This document shows positions 44,311 to 54,657 of a stretch of 64,000 nt of DNA, one piece after another; the first letter of the stretch is position 1; the number at the start of each line of letters is the position of its first letter. The DNA comes from Ixodes scapularis (lineage: Eukaryota > Arthropoda > Arachnida > Ixodida > Ixodidae), in assembly GCF_016920785.2 (NCBI RefSeq), contig NW_024609837.1, positions 43,836,745 through 43,900,744 of the forward strand, in the 5' to 3' direction. The notes below the pieces were generated by a model that made no database searches, was not told the DNA's origin, and saw nothing but the letters and a program-made list of their open reading frames with translations. Made by a program: the position numbers and the translations under genes.

Positions 44311-44493
44311 GCTGGGGTTACGGTGACGTCGAAGGGTCGAGCTCTGATTTGCTCCGATTGGAAGGATAGTGGGTAGACGTCGAAACAGCTAGCATTGAGG
44401 TCTACCGACTCCTCATCCATCGGAGCCAATCAGAGCTCAGCGTTCTGACGTCAGTTCAACGGTTTCGCAAGAAGCAGACGAACTTGCGCTCCG
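44284..44493. mobile_element. TIR MITE (family P4), copy 1
   Basis: The left arm GCAAGTTGGTCTGCTTCTTG with GAGCTCTGATT and the right arm AATCAGAGCTC with CAAGAAGCAGACGAACTTGC are inverted. The centre has GGTAGAC and GTCTACC. Copies are at 60260-60453 and, right arm only, 49836-49932. Confidence 0.8.
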
Positions 44494-44519
44494 TATACAG
44501 CGCACGAACTCATGTCTCT

Positions 44520-44605
44520 GACGTCACGCCAGTGTGGTGGCGCTGCTGTCGGTACTGCGCATGCGCAGGCGCCTCCTCTCACGCGAATATGGTTTTACCA
44601 AATGA
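44520..44605 (+). repeat. Repeat shared with 5965-6065
   Basis: GGTGGCGCTGCTGTCG and GCGCATGCGCAGGCGCCTCC, then CGAATATGGTTTTACC, match the complement of 5965-6065. Confidence 0.55.
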
Positions 44606-45720
44606 TGACTATTTTGATTAAAACCGCCATTAGGTTGGCACCTATACCATACATTGATGAAGCGATGTTAGTGGTCAAAGTTGCCAGACCGAGTTTTGAA
44701 AAGTATCTATAAGGGATTGTGTATACGCTTTGTAAATATGGCAAATTATTATTAATATTATTTTTTCAGAGTAAACTTTGGGATGTAGCTGATGCCACCG
44801 AACTTAGCTCCGGATGTGATCACTGAGTACAGTGATAACTCGGTGCTTTGAACCAAATATTCTGAGTGCGATGAACCAAATTTCCGTGCACGCGACTTCC
44901 TGCTTCGAAAGCTGCGACTCTACGTGCTGTCGAAGCAGTTGTAGCAGAAGCCGTGAAATGTTGTGGCAGCCGCGTCGTTTCCGGTCGAGTGATTTCGACG
45001 ACGCGTATTTCTTCTCGCGGCTCATTGTTCACGACGTCTCGACAGTTTCTTACGCACCCCCGGGTTCCTTGCTGTGGACGCGTACTACGTCCAGTTCCCA
45101 AGTGGCGAGCGAGTGAACGCCTGTACGAATCGTTTCTTATATATGCGACGAGCTCGGTCAAAAGCGTCGCCTGTGGTCGACGTTCCTCGATTGGTCAAGT
45201 TTACTATAATGTCTCGAGTGAGATCAATTCCGTTCTTGCTAAAACGCCTTCATCGACGGATATTTAGAAGTCATGTCAGACTTTGACGTTGTCGATTTAA
45301 GAACGTGATGACTTCGAGCTTCCGCCGTGCTTTTTGCACGCATAATAATCACTGACAAGGTAAAAGTCTCGGGCACCTCAAACGCGCGCGCGCGCGTTGT
45401 TAAAGCACGGCGGAAGGCATGGCGTGCGATCGAATTCATCGTTTGCTACTGGAAATCCTGGTCATGATGTATCCGGCACGAGACACCAGAGAGCGCCACC
45501 GAAACATGACGTCGCCATTGGTGCCCCCCCCTCCCCCCCCCCCCCCCCCAAAAAAAAAAAAAAAAAAAAAAAATTCGCGCATTCTTTTAGGTAGTTTGCA
45601 CGTTTAGACATTTTACAACAGCTGTGCACAACCGACCTTCAGTTTTTGTTTCCTGTTATTCCGTTTACTTCACTTCATCATTACTATAGCAGGCCAGGTT
45701 ATTGTCATCTTTGGAGTCTA
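44606..45720. other. No recognised gene; repeat arms and C/A tracts
   Basis: Bases 45150-45215 hold a partial GCGTCAAAAG-family arm. A C tract followed by an A tract lies at 45523-45572. CACTTCATCATTACTATAGC with AGGCCAGGTTATTG (about 45670-45705) matches 48463-48500 before the assembly gap. Confidence 0.45.
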
Positions 45721-45820
45721 NNNNNNNNNNNNNNNNNNNNNNNNNNNNNNNNNNNNNNNNNNNNNNNNNNNNNNNNNNNNNNNNNNNNNNNNNNNNNNNN
45801 NNNNNNNNNNNNNNNNNNNN
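45721..45820. other. Assembly gap (100 N)
   Basis: Exactly 100 Ns, the usual placeholder for a gap of unknown size. It directly adjoins a tandem repeat, the probable reason for the gap. Confidence 0.99.
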
Positions 45821-46050
45821 GTATGGAATATCCATATCTTAAACGGATACCAAATCTGAAACGAATACCATATCTGAAGCGGACATGACTTATCCATATC
45901 TGAAGCGCACATGGCTTATCCATATCTGAAACGTATATGTAATATACATACCTGAAACCGAATACGGATATCCATATCTGAAACGAATATGGCGCATTCA
46001 TATATGAAACGAATGCCCATATCTCAAACGAACATCCTATCCCAATATTA
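45821..46050 (+). repeat. Degenerate minisatellite at the gap edge
   Basis: ATATCTGAAACG with variants recurs about ten times in phase-shifting units of roughly 15-30 bp (CCATATCTGAAACGAATATGG type). The true array likely extends into the gap. Confidence 0.9.
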
Positions 46051-46583
46051 TATCCGAAGGAACGTCACAGCGTTCCCTCGCAATATGCAACACCCCCCCC
46101 TCCCAGTGCAGGAGCTCCACGCGGAGCCCGTACTTTGGCCCTTCCCCCAAGCCACGTATAAGTCATCGATGACGTCGGTTTTCACTAGTTCCAATGACTC
46201 CCTTCAAGATATCCGATACTCCGCCGACACCTTTCCACGCGCATCCTATCGTCATCAGTATGGTAATCGGGTGTATCAGAACGATCTACAAAGACTCCCT
46301 AGTACCGAACTCCCGCGTCGTCGGCTCTCGGAAGCGGTGTTTTCCCGCCGCGATAACGGTCGAGAGAAGTCCTTTTGTCGTCCCCCGGGGGTGTCGACTG
46401 AGTCCCCGGCGCGTGCCACATAACACCCCCGGGGGCACCGGGGTGTGGCCGCAATAACTCCGCTAATCGAGACTTGCCCCCCGCCTCTTCCATCCCTCGG
46501 GCGAGCGACCGAACAACGTACACGAGCACGCGGACAGTTCCGCCAAGAGCCGACCGTGGAAAGGAGGAACGGGACACGGGTCA
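46051..46583. other. No gene; GC hairpin
   Basis: CCCCCGGGGGTGT (46382-46394) pairs with ACACCCCCGGGGG (46423-46435). Overlapping open frames on both strands reflect CpG-rich composition. Confidence 0.45.
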
Positions 46584-46730
46584 CCCCTTAGCTGACAGCG
46601 GTGTGGAAGCCAGGCGCTGGCCGGACCACTGAACCGCCTCCTTCTCATCGCCTGACTCCCGCTCCACGCGTATGATTGGTCCAGACAGCGAGCAGCTTTC
46701 ACCGCGCTGTAAGCTTAGGGATGAACGTAG
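46584..46730 (+). repeat. Repeat shared with the 3' half of R1 copy 2
   Basis: TAGCTGACAGCGGTGTGG, GCTGGCCGGACCA, AACCGCCTCC and CATCGCCTGAC match 18515-18595 in order. Confidence 0.6.
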
Positions 46731-46734
46731 AACA

Positions 46735-46935
46735 GCAGGCACACTTCGTTTCTCCTTACGATGGAACGCAGTGGAGGCCACGAACCGTCGGGCCCAATCC
46801 AGCGTTGTGAACGTGTCACGTGATTAGGAAGCCCGCGCGTTCCCCAAGGCCACGTGACACTTCGTGCTGGATTGGATTGGCTCCTACGGCCTTTAGCGTG
46901 CACCGCGGTCCGTCGTCAGGTCGAACGGAGTATAG
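46735..46935. mobile_element. P1-family MITE, copy 2
   Basis: The right end has GGATTGGCTCC, then AACGGAGTATAG as in 4788-4996. The left arm has GAACGCAGTGGAGGCCACGA. The inner arms show GTCACGTGA inverted. The left terminus is degraded. Confidence 0.6.
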
Positions 46936-48255
46936 ACCCAGAGAGACAAGCCGTCGTTGTAACTGCCCTCTCACCCCCCCCACCTCGCTCTCAGCTGTTT
47001 CTTTCGCTAGAAAAGAACCGAGCGCGACAGTTGGCCTCTCAACCGGTCGCTAGGCGAGTCGCGTGTTGTCGACACTCTCACCGAGCATTGGATCGTGTGA
47101 CTCTATCCTCGTAGCGGGTTTCTCCTCGACTGATTTCACTGCTGTGACAAGACCGCCGGAGTGCACTGCGTGTACGGGGCAGGAGCCTCGCCGAACCTCC
47201 CGATTCATCGTGCGATTATCCTCGTTGTGCATTTATTTTACCGATTTTACTCCTCTGACGACATCACTGGACTACACAGTACGAGTGCAGGAACCGGAGC
47301 CTACTGACTTTCCCCAGACAAAAGCGGCGATGTTTTTTTTTTTACGTGTTTTAATATTTTTATTGTGACTAGGTTCTACGGGCCCCCAACCAGTGTGTGC
47401 CTTCGCGGTGTGGTGTTTCCCGTAAACCCGCTGACGTAACGCCGTACCAGCAACGAGCGGTTTGGTGCCGTCTTAACTGCTTTTCTTCGACTACTGGTTT
47501 ACTGGTATCGAGTACGGGTCCCGGCGCTGACGGCGATAGGCAACCGACGAGTGTGTGTGGAGTGTTAGTGGAGCCGCATTAACTGCCGGCTACTGGTGTG
47601 TCGCTGTTACTGCGCTGGATTATTAGTACTGGAGTACTACTGATTACCATCGGCGACGAGTGCGTGTTTACGCGACGTGCTTTGCTGATCCCTTTAATTG
47701 TTTCGCCGATACAACTTGAGTGCTCCGTCTATTGAACTGTCTGCCACGGTACACTGCTACTGGAGTACTCGAGGGGTGGTGTGCCGAGATATTCTGAGAG
47801 GTCGTGGATTGGCCTCACGTGTGATGCGCGCGTTTCTAAAAAGGGTAAACATGGGAGAACACTGAAGGGTTACTCTCGTCTCGAGAGGTTACTTTTGATC
47901 GGTTACTCGGCATCGCAAGCGCCTGTATCGCTTGTTGGAGTGTGAGCACATTCCTCTTCGGAGTTTCCGCCACCTTCCCCGAAGAACAGAAAAAGAAAAA
48001 AAGAAAGCGTCCAGGTGTGTGTTTGGAGGTTGTTCCGAAGATCGGACTGGTTTCTACAGTGCCTGCATCTTGGAGGAGTCCGGCTGGTGGTTCTGTGATT
48101 GATTGATTGATCGGTTGATTGATTGGTCGTCCAACACCAAAACTTCCATCGCTTCTCTTTTTTTTTTTTTTTTGGCTCGTGAACTGATTGTGGTTTGGTG
48201 GGGGAGGCGAAACCCTGCGAAGAGAGACCAGCCATGTCGCTGCGGCTACCCAGGT
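46936..48255 (+). other. Candidate 5' leader and start exon
   Basis: A CpG-rich, repeat-poor block of about 1.3 kb. Near its end, GCCATGTCGCTGCGGCTACC opens a short frame (MSLRLP, ATG at 48234, G at -3) that reaches ACCCAG/GTGAGAAC at 48255/48256, a strong donor. This is the usual form of a gene with a long untranslated leader and a few coding residues in exon 1. No downstream exon is identifiable in the window, and nothing identifies the product. A T tract interrupts the block at 48158-48173. Confidence 0.3.
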
Positions 48256-48643
48256 GAGAACCTGTTATTCATCTTTCACGCGCGCTTCGAAATCTGCCTT
48301 TTGCGCGAGCATGTAAACTAAGGCCACTCCGTTTTGAGGCTAGTCAACCGAAAATGAGAACAAAAATAGTTCCAAGAAAAAAAAAACCGCACGTTAGTAT
48401 TTACGGTACGCAAATCGCGAATATAGGTGCTTTGGAGCGCAGCTCTTCTTCTGTTTCCTTCACTTCATCGTTACCACAACAGGACAGGTTATTGCCAATT
48501 TAGGTTCTATTGTGTCCTCCCCAGCCTTTGTGCATACTCAACGCCCGCTACGGTGGCTCGGCATCTCCGTAAGACAAAAGAAGGTCAGCAATGGCGGCTG
48601 TTATCTGGCGCGCCTGTAAAGCGTCTATATTTTTTTATGAAAG

Positions 48644-48646
<3 letters not shown>
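48256..48646. repeat. Intron-like DNA with a repeat shared with 45640-45720
   Basis: CACTTCATCGTTACCACAAC with AGGACAGGTTATTG at about 48463-48500 matches 45670-45705. It is followed by CGCTACGGTGGCTC (48551), which resembles the start of a tRNA-like SINE head cut off after about 15 bases. Confidence 0.45.
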
Positions 48647-48692
<46 letters not shown>

Positions 48693-48712
48693 TATATACA
48701 TACATACATAAA
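48647..48712. repeat. AT/CATA microsatellite
   Basis: An AT array passing into CATACATACATA. Confidence 0.95.
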
Positions 48713-48865
48713 GGTTCGCAGTATTTCCCAGTAAGTACTCCAAGGGTAGGTGGAAAGGATTGAATAGGGCGATTTACATTGCACGCTCTGTACATTGTAC
48801 ATACGAACATTTTCAAAACAAATAACCTGAAATCCTTGTTACAAAACCGCATCCACTTGCAAGGG

Positions 48866-49152
48866 CACGCAAGCAGTGCTTAAAGTCAGGAGGGTCTCGG
48901 GGGATCTGAGACCCCCGTCATACCTCCGGCATTAACGAAACCACCACCCGTATGTTTCCCCCTACTCAAGTTATATCACGTCGTCAGGTGTTCTTGCTTC
49001 CTAAAGAAGAACACCCGGGTATACACTTACGCACTAGTCAAGTTGATTTTGTGCGTATCTACTACCCCCCCCCCCCCCCCCCCCCCCCCCCTTAAATCGG
49101 AGCTTGTAGGACACCCCGCAGATTACGGGAGACTTTAAGCACTGCACGCAAG
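48866..49152. mobile_element. Small hAT MITE with perfect 8-bp target duplication
   Basis: The element is 48874-49144 (271 bp) with perfect 14-bp ends CAGTGCTTAAAGTC and complement. CACGCAAG flanks both sides (48866-48873 and 49145-49152). A poly-C tract (49065-49091) fills part of the interior. It has no coding capacity. Confidence 0.93.
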
Positions 49153-49786
49153 TGGGGCGCGCCAGCAGTTTGCTGTTCAAATAGCCTACGTATAGAGCAT
49201 TTTCAAATATCGTAAATGGGCTCGAAAGCAATAGCGGCACCGGAAAGTTTATTCTGTACAAATTTATGGCTTCTAGAAAAAAAAAATAAAGAAATAATTT
49301 ATTGCTTACATATATTTATACGGGCACGAATAACAGTTACCACTTTATGTTTCGAACTTCAGACGCGGTTTTTAGTAAGTTTTTTGTTGTTGCTTATGTT
49401 AATTAGTTTTTATTTTCATATTGGTCGCCCGCTCCGCCCGCAATCATCCAACACGACCCATGTTCTGTGCAGCTCTATAAATGAAAGGCGCGGTCTTGAG
49501 TGCTGCCTGACGCTTTGTTTGCACCAAACACTGGACGGTACTCTTGAGATGAAGTGGTATGCGCCTGCTGTGCGCGCTTTTACCTGTGGCAGGCGCTTTC
49601 ACCGTTGAGACCATTTTCTGGGACAGGGAAGCCGAAATTGGCAGACTGCGAGCAAGGGCGCGATCGAAGCTGCGTTCGCCACGGCCACTTCTTCTTAAGT
49701 GCCGTGTACGAAGTTGTCCAGCTTTTGTTCCTTTTAGATGCTTATCGAAATTTTCGTGACACTTGTACGGTGGCGCATTTTCGTGA

Positions 49787-50217
49787 CACTTGTACGGTAC
49801 GCATTACGAGTAATCAAATCACTTGTAATCAATCAATCAATCAATCAGCTAATCAGAACTCGGCATCGTTCTGACGTCACCGCAACTACTGCGCAAGAAG
49901 CAGGCAATAACTTGCTTTCCGCAGGGTCTACCAAAATTGGTGGATTGGGAACATAAGTAGTTTCTAGTTTGGTGGTTTTAATCCAATAGTGGACAGTACG
50001 AAAAACCCATTTTCAAAGTGACAGAAAAAAAATTATCGTTTTTGAAAATCATAAGTAATCGGGAAAGTAACGGTTTAGTTTATCGAGTAACGGTCAATTA
50101 CTTTTTCTTCTCGGGTAATCAAGTAATCTAACTGAACACTTTCTAACCGAGAGTAACTGTATTTGTAATCGATTACTTTTTTTTTTTTTTTTTTCCAGTG
50201 ACGCGTGTACTAGATTG
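49787..50217. mobile_element. hAT-like GTAATC-family element, copy 2, with a nested MITE arm
   Basis: The left end CACTTGTACGGTACGCATTA with GTAATCAAATCACTTGTAATC and the right end (complement) GTACACGCGTCACTGGAAAA with AGTAATCGATTACAA match the family of 52750-53247. TTTCGTGACACTTGTACGGT is duplicated in tandem at the left edge (49752 and 49780). Bases 49836-49932 are a fragment of MITE family P4. The target duplication is not clear. Confidence 0.7.
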
Positions 50218-50304
50218 ATTTTTGTCGAAAAGAGACGTTCGCTGTGAGACGCACGTTTATTTATCTGTTATTTTCTTCCGATGTTCAAGCATATTATTGT
50301 TGTT

Positions 50305-50536
50305 GTGTAGTGCGCGACTCTGTTAACACAAACAACCCATTTGCCGGCGTTTTCTTTTCTTCTTAAAACTAAATGACTTCCGTAAGAGGGCGAAAAAAAC
50401 TATTAGTGCGGATGAGGGTCCTCACTAGGGGGAACTAATCTCAACACAAAAAATTGGTGCCTGTCAGTATTCGGTCTGAGCAATATCCGGACAAGTGTCA
50501 ATGTCTTATTCGTGTTAACAATGTCTCACAGCGTAC
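50305..50536. mobile_element. TIR element (family P3), copy 2
   Basis: TGTAGTGCGCGACTCTGTTA at the left end pairs with the complement of TAACAATGTCTCACAGCGTA. Internal motifs (GCCGGCGTTTTC, TTAAAACTAAATGAC) parallel 20300-20365. Confidence 0.75.
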
Positions 50537-50698
50537 GTAAGTACGGCTGTGCAGCATACATGGGTGGGACTAATTTACGTACGAAACGAACGATTGCCCA
50601 GTGATCTCAGTGGTGTGTACTTTTTGACCGACAATCAGCTAAAATATCGCTTGCAATGCACAAAAAAAAAAAAAAAAAAAAAGAAAAACCGGGCGGGC

Positions 50699-51333
50699 TT
50701 AAAGGAGCTGTGCAACGATATTCAATTGGACTGTTTTTCTCTCTACACGAGCTTACTGGCACACCTGGGACTCAAGGATACTCACACGCAACGCCATTGG
50801 CCAAGAAACTCCTTTGTTGCGGTGTAATTTCAAGGACAAAAGCGATCATTTTCATTCAATCTCTCCTTTGCAAATTTTGATGACGTAACTCGGGGATCGC
50901 AGTACACCCAAGTGACGATATTTGAATGCGGTTCAAAGATTGGACCCGAGCATTGCGTGGGCACTCGACTTGGGCTCGTGACAATTGCTAGCTCGAGAAG
51001 CATTCGGGTTGTGACCCGTGTCCAATCGCTGCAACGACGACAATAGCCGAGCCATAACAATGTCTGGAACTCAGCGCGTGTCCTGCGCTTTGCCAACCCC
51101 AGCGCGTGGCTATGATCAACACTGGCGGCATATAATCGGCTCCAGATCACGTGGCCACTTGTTCTGGCTGCGAGTTGAGGGAGTGAACGCTGCTCGTTTT
51201 TGTTAAATTTTTTTCTGGGACTTCTTTTGCGTGGGGTGAAAAACGAACGCGTGTTTCATAGGTCATTAACGTTACGGATCCGTTTTAAGCGGTATTTGTG
51301 CACAGTACAAAAATTGTTGCATCGCTCCTTTAA
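50699..51333. mobile_element. TTAA-flanked MITE
   Basis: TTAA at 50699-50702 and 51330-51333. Inverted ends AGGAGCTGTGCAACGAT and, in complement, AGGAGCGATGCAACAAT. TTAA duplication is the hallmark of piggyBac-type elements, though other families also use TTAA. The body, about 627 bp, is non-coding. Similar starts (TTAAAGGG) occur at 18238, 24653 and 31143. Confidence 0.8.
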
Positions 51334-52741
51334 GCGAGGATCTTTTAGATTATTTAAAGGACTTCTGCTTCGTGAAATGTGACACCTTCAGTCTTCAATT
51401 TTAAATGTTGATCTTTATTTCTAGAAGTACTGAAGAAGAAAATCTAAAACAAAAAGCTGTTAAAAAGCAAAAAAACAACCTTGACTGGGTTTTGGTTGGC
51501 ATGCGACGTTGTTGCAGCGATTGCAGGTGTGAGTTCTTCCTCTAAGCATCCGCGCTATGAGGATTGTATGGTTATCGAACGTCCTAAAAAGGATGGATCT
51601 TTCCATGCCAACCGGAAGGCAGTGAGGAAGTTTCCGTGGAGCCGAGCACCCCTCAAAGAGCTTTGCACTTTTAGCTGACCCTCATCCTGTGGGGAATTCC
51701 GCTTATGGATGTGGAGCTATTCGAAAGCGCTCCAGACGTTTGCGCCTTTAGAGCAGTAAACGCGAGCTGACGCAAGTATACGCAGAAAGATAACAATAAA
51801 TACAAAAAAAAAAAAAAAAAGCTTAGAAATTGCTCGAAATCCAAAACAGGAATTACCCTTTATAGCACAAAAGAAAAAGAAAACCTTACGGATGACACAG
51901 TGGGAATTCCCTTTTTGGAGGAATTTTTCCAGATGAGAATGTGTATATATTTTCGTTTTCGGGAAAACACTCCGACGCCCTCGTGTTAATCTCCTAGTGG
52001 TACCGAGTATAATGCTAATGGATTCTAATCGCGTCAATGAACGGAGACTGAACTGGGCGACCAACGACCGGTCGTTGGTTTTCTGTCCTTGACTGCACGC
52101 GTGAAATGCCTGCGACGGCACAGGTCGAAGGGGCGAGCAGCAGTGCGCTGTTTTTTTATCACGTTTGTACAAGGTCCGGTACCTACCCTTCTTAGTAATG
52201 AGCCGAGCGTCGGCTTGATCGCAACTTAAATGAGAAAGAAGGTTGTTATCCCTCCTCTCCCCCTCTTTCTCGCATCCATGCCCTTCTTGGTATACCTTTA
52301 ACGAGCTTCTATCATCACCGACATCTTAAGAAACAGGGGACACGGCAAGCTCTGATAATATTAATTATTGCTTCGCAAGATGGGTTGTTGAGGTGGATGG
52401 TGCCATAGCCTCGTAAAGAGGAGGCTATGATGGTGCATAGACAAAAGAATAAGCGACTCAAGGAGGGAAGACTAGGAACAAGACGACACCGAGCGTGACA
52501 TTGAATTTCGTTGGTAAATTACGAGTAATTTCGGAGCACTTTTTTTTTTTTTTTCATTTCCTTCTTTGGTAGCTTTGTGCGCATACGTACACGATCTATA
52601 GCATATCGACCACTCTTAGAAAACGTGTGCGTGGAGCGCTTTTGCGCTGCTCCAAATCCACTAGCGAAATTCCCCGTGAGATGAGTCTTCAGCACTAAAG
52701 GTGTCGTCTTGTTCTTTGTCCCTGTCTCTGGGGCTCTTATT
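51334..52741. other. No recognised gene
   Basis: A 151-codon minus frame (51717-52172) is rich in phenylalanine from A/T tracts and is not convincing. A tract 51803-51820, T tract 52540-52554. Confidence 0.45.
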
Positions 52742-53255
52742 CTTCCAATCAGTCTTGTATACGTTACTCGAAAAAAGTAATTGATAACAATTACAACTAT
52801 ATTTTTTTTAATTAGATAACTCATTGCTTGAGATGTAATTGGCCGTCACTTGAAAAAAAGTAACCATTACTTTCCCGATAAGTTCAGATTTTCAAAACGA
52901 CGGGTTTTCGTGCCGGATGGGAAATGGGTACTATCCATTATTGGATTAGCATCGCCGAACTGTTAACTACTTATCTTCTCAATCCAGCAATTTTGGCAAA
53001 CCGTCCTTCTGTTGGAGTCCTGGTTCGACGATTCTGTGGTAGGAAACTTCACATACCAAAGGCTCCATTAAAAAGAGGAGGGGGAAAAATAGTTAAGCGT
53101 TACGAGTAGTTTCAGTACTTCCAAAAGTAATGAGATTACTCTTGGGGTTACCTTCTAATAAATGTATTGGAATGATTAGAAGATTAGTCCAAAAAGTAAT
53201 CGATTATTAGTAATTTGGTTACTTCTAGTGAGTAGCGTACGAGTCGGCTTCCAAT
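52742..53255. mobile_element. hAT-like GTAATC-family element, best copy
   Basis: The element is 52750-53247 (498 bp). The left end is CAGTCTTGTATACGTTACTC; subterminal GTAATTGATAACAATTAC and GTAATCGATTATTAGTAATT repeats fill both arms. CTTCCAAT is present on both sides (52742-52749 and 53248-53255), a perfect 8-bp target duplication. No transposase. Other family members: 17033-17812, 49787-50217, 57975-58250. Confidence 0.9.
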
Positions 53256-54195
53256 TAAATTAAGAGGCCGAATCACGAAGTGTGATCATGCGTTCATAGG
53301 AGAAGAAGGAGGGAGAGCATCGAGTGCTCAAGACTCTCGACACTCAAGTAGTCGGGTCAGGGGCGAGTATATCATATATGAGTCTTCTCGGGCAGGTCGT
53401 TCACGGTCGACCGCGGAACGTCTCTGCGGAGGCAAGGGTACGATCCAACGACTCGTGGAACTACGTCAGTTTTTCAGAGTACTCGCGGTTTATTTTCAGG
53501 CACCGCTGCCATTCTTTTGGCAGCTCCCTGCTTCCCTTGTCGTAGAAAGAGCTGGAATGCGTCAAGTCAGTCGGACGAACGTGTCCGTCTTGTCCTTTGC
53601 CAAACTGACGAAACCGTTCGTATACACGCTCGCCTGTGACATCGACTGTCATGGGCATACCAACCGGGGGAGCAAGGGAGGCACTTCCCCCCCCCCCCCC
53701 CCCCCCCCCCCAGTTCTCAGAGTTGGGGGGCGAGGCATGGTGTTTTGCCTCCCTGAAACAGCCGCCACTGGGCAGGGCAAACACTGGCCGGTGGCGCCCA
53801 AGGGATACCAAGGGCACCGGCCCTTGGGGTGGTGGTGGGGGGGGGGGGGGGGGGGGGGTCTGGTTTGCCTCTTTTCACTCAAAAACAAGTTGGTACGCCA
53901 CTGTCGACTGTTCCCCATAAATGTGCCCGCAATCTTGTCGAAAATTTCGCCTTTCTTCTTCCCCATAAACTTGATTATATGCACCTCTGCTGCGGAACTA
54001 CGGGCACGTTGCTCGCCGCCATGGAAGCAGCAACTGTTGCGGATGCGTAAGGTGTACGCGTTATTCTGGGCGCGGGATATTTAAGAAGGATTACGTTAAC
54101 GCCCTCTGCAAGTTTCACGATGCTGTACTTGTTCGGCGATTTCTTATGGACAGACGTCCCGGTCGACCTTGAACGGACCTTGTGGATTTTATGGA
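53256..54195. other. No recognised gene; C and G tracts
   Basis: C tract 53687-53711 and G tract 53837-53859 generate a 209-codon artefactual open frame (53455-54084) of glycine and proline runs, which I do not call. Confidence 0.5.
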
Positions 54196-54657
54196 CGTTA
54201 GAGGTACAATGAAATAAATTATCGGCTGGGCTAAATTGGGATTTTACTAATCGCATATCGTGTCGTGCGCCAAAATAAAACTAGTTCACGAGCAAGGCTA
54301 AAACCTGCTTTTCGGTACGAAAATCTGAAAATATAGCGGACTATTTCGTGCCGCCTTTCCTTCGAAGGCTATCTGCCTTTTCACTGTGATGCATGCGCGG
54401 TGCCCAAGCACTTCAGCCGAACCCAGCGAACGTACTAAAACACGAGCACTATGGCGTCACTCGGACGTATGCGCTCGTCAAAAATCAATCCATCGACGAA
54501 TATTTAAATTCGCGTTCGTGGCCAATATCAGTGCCGTGACGGCACGTTTCATCGGTTGCGAATAACAAGTTCCATGGTGTGGTTAAAAAGGACGGTGGAA
54601 GCTTGGAGTCATCACCTTCGGCGCCCAAGCACGTCACGACCACGTGATTTCTCATTT
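54196..54657 (+). repeat. Dispersed repeat R1, uninterrupted copy
   Basis: It aligns with 3503-3804 and then directly with 5684-5857, and so preserves the empty site (CCATCGACGAAT at about 54491) of the 3805-5683 insertion. Confidence 0.8.

Noticed and set aside
45821..46050. CRISPR-like array
   Set aside because: Repeat units vary in length and sequence with no unique spacers; it is a degenerate minisatellite.
53455..54084. 209-codon plus-strand open frame
   Set aside because: Most of its length is proline and glycine runs from the C and G tracts at 53687-53711 and 53837-53859; no motif.
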